Of a stretch of DNA of 20,881 nucleotides, positions 1 to 8,500 are shown one piece after another. The DNA is from Tannerella sp. (GTDB taxonomy: Bacteria > Bacteroidota > Bacteroidia > Bacteroidales > Tannerellaceae): NCBI GenBank assembly GCA_031289515.1, contig JAITPH010000094.1, forward strand, positions 1 to 20,881, in the 5' to 3' direction. The translations under genes and the position numbers were made by a program. The notes under the pieces are model-generated. The model saw nothing but the letters and a program-made list of their open reading frames with translations. It was not told the origin of the DNA and ran no database searches. Each line of letters begins with the position of its first letter. Positions within the stretch are counted from its first letter, which is position 1.

Positions 1-176
1 GGCGGATAGGCATCCAGCACCTTATACGCCTGTTCAAAGAGTAATGACGCCTGTTCCTGCAACATGGCGTCGCTGTCGCCCCAGTATTGGAGCTTCTGCT
101 GTGCAGAAAGATACATTCCCGAAAACAGGCAAAAAGCCGCAAGAGGAAGTATCCGTAAAAATCGTTTTTTTCTCAT
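1..176 (-). CDS. Exported protein, N-terminal fragment (cut by window edge)
   Basis: An ATG at 176 on the minus strand opens a reading frame that runs off the window after 58 complete codons. The translation begins MRKKRFLRILPLAAFCLFSG and continues to an Ala-Gln-Gln at residues 25-27, a typical signal peptide with a basic start, hydrophobic core and probable cleavage after the alanine. The visible mature part (KLQYWGDSDAMLQEQASLLF and a few more residues) looks helical, and I do not recognise its family. It lies downstream of the GH5-like gene in the same direction, so it is probably another enzyme or binding protein of the PUL. A gap of 184 bases with its own promoter-like box and a long hairpin separates it from the upstream gene, so it may be expressed partly on its own. 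Function is unknown. Confidence 0.75.
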   Translation of the reverse strand, partial: MRKKRFLRILPLAAFCLFSGMYLSAQQKLQYWGDSDAMLQEQASLLFEQAYKVLDAYP

Positions 177-205
177 AACAATTCATTTATAAAGATGTAT
201 ATTAT

Positions 206-263
206 TTTGCAAGCCGTTCGGAAGGGATGAGGATAAAATCATCCCTTCCGAACAGGCTGCAAA
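206..263 (-). promoter_or_regulatory. Long hairpin in the leader of the downstream exported-protein gene
   Basis: Positions 216-230 and 239-253 are exact 15-base inverted repeats around an 8-base loop. The outer flanks (206-215 against 254-263) extend the pairing imperfectly to about 25 base pairs. No clear T-run follows on the minus strand, so it is not a textbook intrinsic terminator. It lies between the GH5-like stop and the next start, and a TAnnTTTG box partly overlaps its upstream edge, so it could be a 5' leader structure or an RNA processing or stabilising element. Confidence 0.6.
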
Positions 264-267
264 GATA
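260..267 (-). promoter_or_regulatory. Candidate Bacteroidetes -7 box (TATCTTTG)
   Basis: The minus strand reads TATCTTTG, an exact fit to the TAnnTTTG -7 element, about 85 bases before the ATG at 176. I see no good TTTG -33 element at the usual spacing, so this is a weak call. If used, the transcript would start inside the 206-263 hairpin. Confidence 0.35.
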
Positions 268-360
268 ATTATTTGTCCGGTAAAAATCTCTGCCGGACGG
301 ATAAAATATTGTCCGCATAAATATATTATCGGCTCAGTTATTTAGTGGCGGTAATGACTT

Positions 361-1422
361 TTATTCGGATGTCAATGATTTAATAAAAACCACTTCTTCC
401 TGCGAATATGGCGTGCCATTCTGTCGGAAAATATCGTGAAACCATATCGGAGGCTCTGCTATGTCGGGCATCGGAGCATCCCATGCAAAAATCGTGTTTG
501 TTTTGCCGGCAACCAACCCCCAGTTAATAGCGCCGATGTTTTCGGCTTTCAACATCGGCATGACGGTTTGGAAAGTACTGTTTCGGGTTCGCGCCATGTA
601 TTCCGTACAAATCAGCGGGCGGCCGTATTGCTTCAAACTGTCAATGGCTTTCAGGTGATCTTCCAGGGAATGATAATCATGATAGGTGATTACATCCGAA
701 TTTGCCAACTGAACCTGATTCAGATTCTTCAAAGCCGGACTCCATATACCTACAGACAGGGGCTGAGAGGGATTGACTTTTCTTCCCCATGTAAATACTT
801 TTTGTAACAGAGGAAGACTTTTGTCTCCCTTGTTGTTGTTGCCCGGTTCGTTATATAAGTCCCAGAGGACAATACGTTTGTCATCCTTGAATGCTCCCAT
901 GACATCATTTACATAATCTTCCAATACGCCGATTAATGTAGAATCCTGGAAAATAAGTTCTCCCGGATCGCGTACCCAACCCGAATTATGAATGCCGGAT
1001 TTGGGTTCGGGCTGCTTTCCGACAGCGTATGTCGGATTCCAGCAATCGTCAAAGAAAACGAATATCGTAGAAATGCGATGTTTAGCGGCAATGGTAAGAT
1101 ATTCGTTTATCCGTTTCTTGAAACCTTCCTTGTCTGCTACCCATGCAACATGATGAAGATAGACGCGCATGCAATTCATGCCGATGTCCTCCGCCCAACC
1201 CAGTTCGCGTTCGATAGTAGCCGCGTCGAATGTTTCTGCCTGCCACATTTCCAACTGATTGATAGCCGTACTCGGTATAAAATCGCATCCCCGCAGCCAT
1301 CCCCATTGTTTGTACCATTCGTTGGCTTGCTCTTTTGTCCACACATCCCGGACTCCCGGTTGATTATTGCAGGCCGATATCATGATAGCGGCAAATATTA
1401 TTAAAAATAATCTTTTTCCCAT
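361..1422 (-). CDS. GH5-like (clan GH-A) glycoside hydrolase, lipoprotein
   Basis: A 353-residue secreted glycosidase with a (beta/alpha)8-barrel pattern. The signal sequence ends in a lipobox (ISAC, Cys18). The residues after Cys18 (NNQPG) lack the K/Q-acidic surface export signal, so a periplasm-facing anchor is likely. The catalytic acid/base is probably Glu192 in LWDLYNEPGN and the nucleophile Glu274 in LICTEYMAR, with the expected strand-4/strand-7 spacing. His248 in ITYHDYH and Trp301 in INWGL fit active-site positions of the clan. Relatives are often annotated as cellulase-family or 1,4-beta-xylanase proteins, but substrate specificity cannot be read from sequence. It follows the metallophosphoesterase by 12 bases, so the two are co-transcribed. 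Its likely role is to cleave oligosaccharides imported by the SusC/SusD pair. Clan assignment is firm, subfamily is not. Confidence 0.85.
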   Translation of the reverse strand: MGKRLFLIIFAAIMISACNNQPGVRDVWTKEQANEWYKQWGWLRGCDFIPSTAINQLEMWQAETFDAATIERELGWAEDIGMNCMRVYLHHVAWVADKEGFKKRINEYLTIAAKHRISTIFVFFDDCWNPTYAVGKQPEPKSGIHNSGWVRDPGELIFQDSTLIGVLEDYVNDVMGAFKDDKRIVLWDLYNEPGNNNKGDKSLPLLQKVFTWGRKVNPSQPLSVGIWSPALKNLNQVQLANSDVITYHDYHSLEDHLKAIDSLKQYGRPLICTEYMARTRNSTFQTVMPMLKAENIGAINWGLVAGKTNTIFAWDAPMPDIAEPPIWFHDIFRQNGTPYSQEEVVFIKSLTSE

Positions 1423-1434
1423 ATTTTTGTTGTT

Positions 1435-2514
1435 TTATTCTATTATTATATCAAACTGATCATAAGGCTCTGTTCTGTGCGCCAAATGTTTTGTCGAAGG
1501 AGAAATGCCAAACAATGGAGAGTATGTCCGGACTTTGACGGTTTTGCCGTCAGGCATAAATTCGAGAATCCTTAACCATCCGTCTCCGCCGTTACCTTCC
1601 CATCCGCCGCCGAGCGTCTGTACATTAAACATCATCTGGTGGACAATTTTACCGGCATCGTTATTATCAGTCCTGTACGACACATTATCGGGAAAAGATG
1701 CATTTCCGTCGGCGGTATGACCACAAATAACAAACCGGATATTCTTTGAAGGACGGATTAATTTTTCCCATATATCTTTCCCATTATTTCCCGGAGCGAG
1801 TTTATATCCTTCTTTTTCTATCCTTTGGCTATTCATGCCATTAGTCAAATAACTGTGTGTCATAAATATAACCGTATGATTTATGTATTGATCGCCGGAA
1901 ACCAGATTCTTCGCCCATTCCAGCACTTCGTCACGAGGATGAAATTCGGATGTGACAATCAGAATATCACCCCAATTAGGGTCGTGAAATTCAAAAGCGG
2001 CATTTTCTAAAGAAGGAATCCCATTGCGATTAGGTAATGCATCTACGCAAATGTCTCGCCAAGCAGTATTTCGTTCAAAAGGAAAATAATCCGGGAAATG
2101 CGTCATCCCATTTTCTGAGCTCCTGTAACCATAGTCATGGTTTCCGCAAGAAACGATATAGGGAACTTTATTATCTAAACGCGAAAGTGCACGGGAAGCC
2201 AATTCCCACATTTCTTTGCTGGTTTGATTGAGCATTTTGCGATTACGGATAATATTTTCATTCTGTTCGACCAAATCGCCTGTACATAATACGGCTTTTA
2301 TATTCAAATGATTAATATTATCCGATATCCATGATGTACACAAGTCAAATATTGGCCAATTGATGTCGTATTTTGTATATCCTTGCGGGTCACCTAACAG
2401 AATCATTGTAAAAGCATTAGTATCGGAAAGTTGTTGCCGGTCAGCACGATGCTGAGCGATCAGGTTCACGTTAAAAATCAGTAAAAAACCAAGTAGCAGT
2501 ATATTTTTTTTCAT
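1435..2514 (-). CDS. Secreted calcineurin-like metallophosphoesterase
   Basis: A 359-residue exported protein with a signal peptide (MKKNILLLGFLLIFNVNLIA, cleaved before Gln21) and no lipobox. The metallophosphoesterase motifs are in order: GDPQ (Asp42), CTGD (Asp80), GNHD (Asn125-His126), a metal-binding His210 in IFMTHSY and CGHT (His256). The first motif is D-P-Q rather than D-x-H, as in the CPPED1-like branch of the superfamily. Such enzymes use two metal ions to hydrolyse phosphomono- or diesters; the natural substrate is unknown. It sits between the GH43 and GH5-like genes (34-base and 12-base gaps), so it belongs to the PUL operon. That position suggests removal of phosphoester groups from the target glycan, but a phosphate-scavenging or signalling role is also possible. 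Confidence 0.85.
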   Translation of the reverse strand: MKKNILLLGFLLIFNVNLIAQHRADRQQLSDTNAFTMILLGDPQGYTKYDINWPIFDLCTSWISDNINHLNIKAVLCTGDLVEQNENIIRNRKMLNQTSKEMWELASRALSRLDNKVPYIVSCGNHDYGYRSSENGMTHFPDYFPFERNTAWRDICVDALPNRNGIPSLENAAFEFHDPNWGDILIVTSEFHPRDEVLEWAKNLVSGDQYINHTVIFMTHSYLTNGMNSQRIEKEGYKLAPGNNGKDIWEKLIRPSKNIRFVICGHTADGNASFPDNVSYRTDNNDAGKIVHQMMFNVQTLGGGWEGNGGDGWLRILEFMPDGKTVKVRTYSPLFGISPSTKHLAHRTEPYDQFDIIIE

Positions 2515-2548
2515 TTTTGTAAAATTATATTAGTAGATAATCGTATTG

Positions 2549-3595
2549 TTATTTTCTCCATTCAGGCGCATTGCTGCCCACAGAAGGAATTTTTCCCTTG
2601 AAATAAGGCCAGCCATTTTCCGTCCACTTAACCTGGTCGATGAGCATACAACGTCCGTCGTACGCATTTCCGGCCCAGTATCCGTGATAAGGCATCCAAT
2701 CCTGGCCGGCATCATCAGTGATGATTTCCGCATTATGACCGGGCCCTGCAAATATGAGGTCATCCGGATTATGGATAACAGTATAGTCGTATGAATCTTC
2801 ACTCATCACATTTCCGTCAGGATCGACAAATGGGCCGAGAGGGTTATCGGAACGACCCACAACTATGTGATAGGTACTTTCTCTGCCATTGCAACATGCG
2901 CCCGCTGAAGCGAAAAGATAATAGTAGTTTCCCCTTTTGTGCATATATGCGCCTTCGAAGCGTGTTCCACCGAGTTTGAGAGGTATAGCGCCTTCTTTTA
3001 CGTGAAGACCGTCATCCGTAAGTTCAATTACCCAAATTCCAGACTCTTTTCCAAGGCTGCCCCAATAGAGGTATTTGGTATCGCCATCGTCGTAGAAATT
3101 GGGATCAATGGAATTGCTGACGCCTGTAGTAGCATAGTTTACAATCATTCCAACGTCCACAAAAGGCCCTTCCGGTTTATCGGAAACAGCTACGCCGCTG
3201 GCGCTTCTTTCCAAATCGCCCCATATTCCGAGTGCATAGTAAATAACGTATTTACCGTTGATATAGTTGATATCAGGCGCCCAAATTCTTGAGCCGGGTT
3301 CCCACTGAGGTCTGCCGGTACCGAAGCCGTCACTTACAAATTCCCAATTGACAAGGTCGGTCGATTTGTAGACAGGAAGATATACGCATCCTTCAGCCTC
3401 GCTTATACCATTCTGTGTGGAATAAACATAGAAATAGCCTGTACGCGCTCTATCGTCGATAACGGTAGGGTCTGCGCAGTTATGCCGAATCACCGGATTT
3501 TCGTATTTAACCGTAACGCAAGTCGATTTCTTGCAGCAAGACAAGCACAAGAGCGCAACTGCAGTGACGGCAATAATCAATAAATACTTTTTCAT
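2549..3595 (-). CDS. GH43 glycosidase, endo-arabinanase-like
   Basis: A 348-residue five-bladed beta-propeller glycosidase. The N-terminus is a signal sequence with cysteines at 20 and 21 in a lipobox-like position (LCLSCC), followed by Lys-Lys, so it is probably a lipoprotein without a surface export signal. The three GH43 acidic residues are visible: Asp42 in CADPTVI (base), Asp164 in SIDPNFYDD (pKa modulator) and Glu214 in RFEGAYM (acid). WAPD (106-109) and GPGHN (His287, the usual calcium-linked histidine) also fit. The segment with paired cysteines and STYHIVVGRS resembles endo-1,5-alpha-L-arabinanases, although FEG replaces the more usual FEA. It probably cuts an arabinose-containing polymer or side chain. 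It is the first enzyme gene after susD, beyond a terminator hairpin, and no separate promoter is evident. Confidence 0.88.
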   Translation of the reverse strand: MKKYLLIIAVTAVALLCLSCCKKSTCVTVKYENPVIRHNCADPTVIDDRARTGYFYVYSTQNGISEAEGCVYLPVYKSTDLVNWEFVSDGFGTGRPQWEPGSRIWAPDINYINGKYVIYYALGIWGDLERSASGVAVSDKPEGPFVDVGMIVNYATTGVSNSIDPNFYDDGDTKYLYWGSLGKESGIWVIELTDDGLHVKEGAIPLKLGGTRFEGAYMHKRGNYYYLFASAGACCNGRESTYHIVVGRSDNPLGPFVDPDGNVMSEDSYDYTVIHNPDDLIFAGPGHNAEIITDDAGQDWMPYHGYWAGNAYDGRCMLIDQVKWTENGWPYFKGKIPSVGSNAPEWRK

Positions 3596-3603
3596 TTCAA
3601 TTA

Positions 3604-3644
3604 TTTTTAAAAACCCCGGCAGAGCATCCGGCTCCGCCGGGGTT
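3604..3644 (-). terminator. Intrinsic terminator or attenuator between susD-like and GH43 genes
   Basis: Plus positions 3612-3620 and 3636-3644 are perfect 9-base GC-rich inverted repeats, extended inward by further pairing (AGAGC against GGCTC) around a small loop. On the minus strand the stem ends in GGGG followed at once by TTTTT, the classical intrinsic terminator layout. It lies 40 bases after the susD-like stop and before the GH43 start. Since the downstream genes show no obvious promoter, partial read-through is likely, giving high SusC/SusD and lower enzyme expression. Confidence 0.85.
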
Positions 3645-3684
3645 AATTAGCTATAATTACCTGTTGGTTAAACCATATTAATTA

Positions 3685-5544
3685 TTAGTCTTTCCAATCG
3701 GGATTCTGAGTAAGATCAGGATTCATCTCTCTTTCTTTTGCGGGAATAGGCCAAATCTTCAAATGCTCGCCAACGCTGATATGGTTATACTTGAGGCTAC
3801 CCCATATTTCCATCAAACCGTTAGTGTTCATAGCTCCAACCTGACCGCAGGTGTTGTCGCGGTACTTGAGATCATGCCATGTGCCCCAGCGAAGCTCGTT
3901 GTAATACATTACATCCTCGCCGCCAAGCTCGACATACATTTCGTTGCGAATAAGATCACGCATTTCAGCCTGTGTGCCGTGAGCAGTCTTACATGCGGGA
4001 TCGCCAAGCTGAATATGTCCGGCACGATGACGAACCATATCAACAATCTGGGCAGCCTCGCTTGTTCTGCCAAGTTCATTCAAACACTCGGCACGACGGA
4101 GAAGAATCTCGGCAAAACGGCAAATGATAATGTTTTCAGAATAAACCCAACGAGTTGTACATTCATCGTTCTCTGTGACATATTTTCTCCAAAGATAGTA
4201 AAACATGGAATTGGTATCGGTACGGATATCATAAGGTTCACCGGCGTCAAGGCAGTAAGGCCAGCGGAGTGTCCAAGTATGGTTGCCAATACCGGCCTCA
4301 TTTCCCTCATAAGTAGAGTAAGGAGTAATGATTGCCTGCATCAAGCGAGGGTCACGATTCTCATATACTTTACGGATACGAGCCTCATTGCCCTGATCGA
4401 CATACAAAGTCATATCAGAACCGAACTCAACCATCTGATTATACTTAGTCTTATAGTCGTATGCGCCAAATTCTCCGTTGCCTGACAGAAGACCGTCACG
4501 GAGGAAGAATACGGATCTTTTCTGAGGTGTTATTGACTTGTATCCGGCAAGATACTGCTCCCAGTCGAATTTAGAACCGTCAGCATTTTCGAAACGCTCT
4601 ATATATGCAGGGTTAGGAAGATAGTTGTTCCATGCCGAACCGCCGGTAACACGGTTTCCATAGTTGATGCCGCGCGGGTTTCCCATACCGGTAGTCTCAA
4701 CGCACTCAACAGCAAAAATCATCTCGGGGCACTGCTCGTTAGCAGGTTTGAAGAGCTGGAAGAAGTCGTCATTCCCTGCGGCGCCATTGCTGGGGCTGTA
4801 AAGAGCATAACCGAGATTGCCGACTGTCTCGAAATCGGCAAGAGCCTTGGCATATTCGCCGGTCCACTGATAAGCGATACCCCGGAATGCATAAGCCGCA
4901 CCTTTAGCGGCTTTACCGCCGCCATTTACCTTATCCGGAAGGTTGGGAATAGCCTCGGTAAGATCGGTTATTACCTGATTCCAGACCTCGGCCTCCGAAG
5001 AACGAACCTTGGTAGCGTCTGCCGGGTCAACGTTTTCCGTATAGACAGGAACGCCTCTCCAGAGAACGTTAAGGTTGTAGTAAGCCCATGCGCGAAGGAA
5101 CTTAGCCTCAGCCTTGAGGCGTGCAATCTCGTCAGCGTCCATTTGAGGAACGTTGTCAATGTGGTTGATAACGTCGTTAGCCCGATACACGATCGTATAG
5201 TAGTATTTGTAGTGAACAGTAAAGTTGCCGTTTGAAGGCGTAGCGTTACCGGGACTAATGATACAGTTTCCTTTCCAATTGGCATCGATATCCATTACCT
5301 GTGAATAGGAATCGGATGGTATTCCAATGGTGCCGCTATCGTAGTTCTGTGAGAATCTTGTGTAAAGCGTGTTATATACGCCGGTGACGGCGGCGCGGGC
5401 CAAGACAGGACTCGTCCATACATTGGCGCTTGAGAAACTGTAGGAAGGAGTGGTGTCAAGCAAGTCTTCCTTACAACCGGTTGTTCCGATTAGCATTACT
5501 GATGTTACCAGAGTAATAATTATATTTCTAAATAAATTTTTCAT
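3685..5544 (-). CDS. SusD/RagB-family glycan-binding lipoprotein
   Basis: A 619-residue outer-membrane lipoprotein that binds glycan on the cell surface and lids its partner SusC transporter. The signal sequence ends at Cys24 (GTTGC), followed by Lys-Glu-Asp, an excellent match to the Bacteroidetes lipoprotein export signal for surface exposure. The N-terminal region (SSANVWTSPVLARAAVTGVY), the YRANDVINHID segment and the AKFLRAWAYYNL helix near residues 148-159 are characteristic of the family. The C-terminal part carries the typical FAEILLRRAECLNELG helix and ends in KIWPIPAKEREMNP, as family members do. Length is at the upper end of normal. It starts 11 bases after the SusC stop, as a standard susCD pair. 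The bound sugar cannot be deduced from sequence. Confidence 0.96.
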   Translation of the reverse strand: MKNLFRNIIITLVTSVMLIGTTGCKEDLLDTTPSYSFSSANVWTSPVLARAAVTGVYNTLYTRFSQNYDSGTIGIPSDSYSQVMDIDANWKGNCIISPGNATPSNGNFTVHYKYYYTIVYRANDVINHIDNVPQMDADEIARLKAEAKFLRAWAYYNLNVLWRGVPVYTENVDPADATKVRSSEAEVWNQVITDLTEAIPNLPDKVNGGGKAAKGAAYAFRGIAYQWTGEYAKALADFETVGNLGYALYSPSNGAAGNDDFFQLFKPANEQCPEMIFAVECVETTGMGNPRGINYGNRVTGGSAWNNYLPNPAYIERFENADGSKFDWEQYLAGYKSITPQKRSVFFLRDGLLSGNGEFGAYDYKTKYNQMVEFGSDMTLYVDQGNEARIRKVYENRDPRLMQAIITPYSTYEGNEAGIGNHTWTLRWPYCLDAGEPYDIRTDTNSMFYYLWRKYVTENDECTTRWVYSENIIICRFAEILLRRAECLNELGRTSEAAQIVDMVRHRAGHIQLGDPACKTAHGTQAEMRDLIRNEMYVELGGEDVMYYNELRWGTWHDLKYRDNTCGQVGAMNTNGLMEIWGSLKYNHISVGEHLKIWPIPAKEREMNPDLTQNPDWKD

Positions 5545-5555
5545 ATCTCAATTGA

Positions 5556-8500
5556 TTAAAATGTTACATTAATACCTATTGCATATTGACGCATAGTTGA
5601 GTAGCCAACTGTAGTACGCATTTCAGGATCCTGTCCGGAGAAACCGGTGATCGCAAAGAGGTTTTCACCTGTAGCGAATACACGAAGTCTCTCAATCATG
5701 ACTTTCTTCGAAATGAACTCGGGGAGTGTGTAACCGACAGTCAGGTTTCTGAGTTTGACGAAGTCACCCTTCTCCAAATGAAGAGATGAAGCTGCCGCAG
5801 AAGAAGCGCTTGCGTTGTAAGCCAAACGGGCATTCTTGGAAGTAAGGTTAGTTCTGGGGTCGTCCGGATTTGACGGATCATAGAAGTAGTGACCGTCAGC
5901 AATGATCTGGGGAATTGCATAACCATAAATAGTCTGGCTGGCGTTACGTCCGGTAGCGTAGTAGTAAAGGCTGAATCCGGCAGCGCCGCCCCAACTCATG
6001 GAGAAGTCAATGTTCTTCCAGCCGGCAGATGCCTGAAGGCCAAAGTTGTATTTAGGAGTAGTAGAGGAACCCTGGAACTCGGAGTCGTAAGAGTTGCCAT
6101 AGATTCCGTCATCATTACTGTCGGCATAGATATATTCGCCATACCAGAGAGAATTCTTAGCCACATTGTTTACAGGCTGGAATGAATATCCGGCTGCCTG
6201 CATTGCCTGAAGCCACGCCATATCTGTTTCTGTACGAATCATACCGTCGACAGGGCCGCCGTTTATACCGTCGGCAGCATAGCCTTGACCGGATCCCTTG
6301 TAAACATTGGGAAGATACCACTCGGAGATGATATGGTCTTCGAGTATACGTGTAGTACCGCCGGTAGAAACATCACCGAGGTTAGACTTGTCGTCCGCGA
6401 GTTTGCCCTTGTAGGCTCTAACCCAGTTCTTGTTGTAAGACACATTAGCTCTAACGTTATAGTTGAAGTCTTTACCGATATTGTCTCTCCAGCCGATTTC
6501 AAATTCAATACCGCGATTGGTTACCTCGGCGATGTTCTGCCGGGGAGCAGCCGCATTACCCATTGCCATGTACATATCGGGAGTATAGAGAATACCGGAC
6601 GTGAGCTTGTTGTAAACATCAAGGCTACCGGTAAGTCTGTTGTTCAGGAAACCGTAGTCGACGCCAAGGTTGGCAACAGCTGTTTCTTCCCATCGGAGAG
6701 CGCCGTTGGCAATAGATGTAATAGCGATACCGGAAACAAGTGCATTGCCGGAAGCGTAGTTGGCTGTAGAATAAGTTGACTGCCAATCGTAGTTGCCGAT
6801 AGAATTGTTACCAAGTTTGCCCCAGGAAACGCGAAGCTTCAGGTTACTGACAGCGTTAACATTTTTCATCCAGGACTCCTCGCTTACACGCCAGCCTGCC
6901 GACAGTGAAGGAAATAAACCCCAACGATAATCGGGAGCGAATCTTGAAGAACCGTCATAACGCAAGTTAGCCTCGAACAGATATTTGCTCATGAAAGCGT
7001 AGTTTACACGACCAAATACGGAACGTGCAGTCCATCCGTCGCCATAACCTGCCGAAGTATAGGGAGTGACAGCCGCATTGAAGTCGTTCACGGCGGCATC
7101 GGTAAGACCCAACTTGCGGACATCAGTGACTCTGTAGTCATACGTCTGCTCCTCGTAACCGAGCAAAGCAGCCACATCATGCTGTCCGAATTGCTGATTG
7201 TAATTAAGGAGCTGGTTGAGTTTGTAGAGATTATCTCTTGTATGATACATATAAGTGTAGAGAGTAGAAGGATCGTTAGCGCCGGTAGTATAGGCATCTT
7301 GCGAGAATGAATACTTGCCGATAGAAGTAGTGACAGTCTTCTTTTCTCGACGCTGTTCCCTAAAGTAGTAGTCAAAGTTATAAGTGAAGTACTTCAGGAA
7401 TTTAACCTGGACATACCAGTCGGTGTAAAGGTCGGTGTACTTGTCGTGACCGTCGGTATAAGCCATATCCCAAAGAGGGTTGTGCGACTGGGGGTCATCG
7501 GCAGAGTTTTCGGGAGCGCCATACTTTCCGTCATAGTAAGGATATACACAGGGAAGCATCTTGGTGGTATTAAGGCTCGTGAAGAAGTCTGAACCGGAGT
7601 CGCTGACGTCTCTGTCGGTGACGTCACCCCAAATGCGGGTACCAACTCTGAGCCAGTCTGTAACATCCGTATAGAGGTTAACACGTCCCTGGAAACGATC
7701 ATAACCGGTCTTCTTGACAACACCGGGATTATTGGTATATGCGAAGCTCATGGTGTAACCGCTTCGCTTTTCCTTGCCGTTTAAAGTAAGATTATGTTTC
7801 TGCATCCACTGCTTAGTGTATATCTCATTCCACCAGTCCGTGTTGGGATAAGCCACATAGTTGGGATAACCCGACGAAGCGATACCGTTGGGATTCTGTT
7901 TAGCGGCATTCCAGGTGTCGATGATGCTCTGGGCAAACGTCGGATTCTGGCCAAGATTGATCTGAGACTCGTTGAAGAGCTGCATGTAAGTAGCATAATC
8001 GGAAACGGTGGGAACAATCTTGAAAGGCTCGTTATATGAGAATGTAGCATCGTATGTTATATCGATCTTGCCGTCCGATCCGTTCTTTGTGGTGATAAGG
8101 ATAACGCCATTCGCGCCTCTGTTACCGTAGATAGCGCAGGATGCAGCATCCTTGAGGATAGAAACGGTAGCGATATCGGACGGATTAACCAGAGTTATGC
8201 TCTGCTCCATACCGTCAACGAGGATGAGAGGTGAAGAATTATTCAAGGTGCCCACGCCACGAATATTGATACCGAAGTTTTCGACATTAGGTTCGCCTGA
8301 ACCCTGCATGATCTGAAGACCGGGAGCAGCGCCGTTAAGAGCCTGTGCCACATTAGTGATAGGTCTTGATTTAGCCTCCAAACTCTGTAAGTTAACCGTA
8401 GTCACGGCGCCTGTCAGGTTAACCTTCTTCTGCGTGCCGTAGCCGACGACCACCACTTCATCCAACGCATTTGAATCTTCCGTTAAAGTAATGGTGAAAT

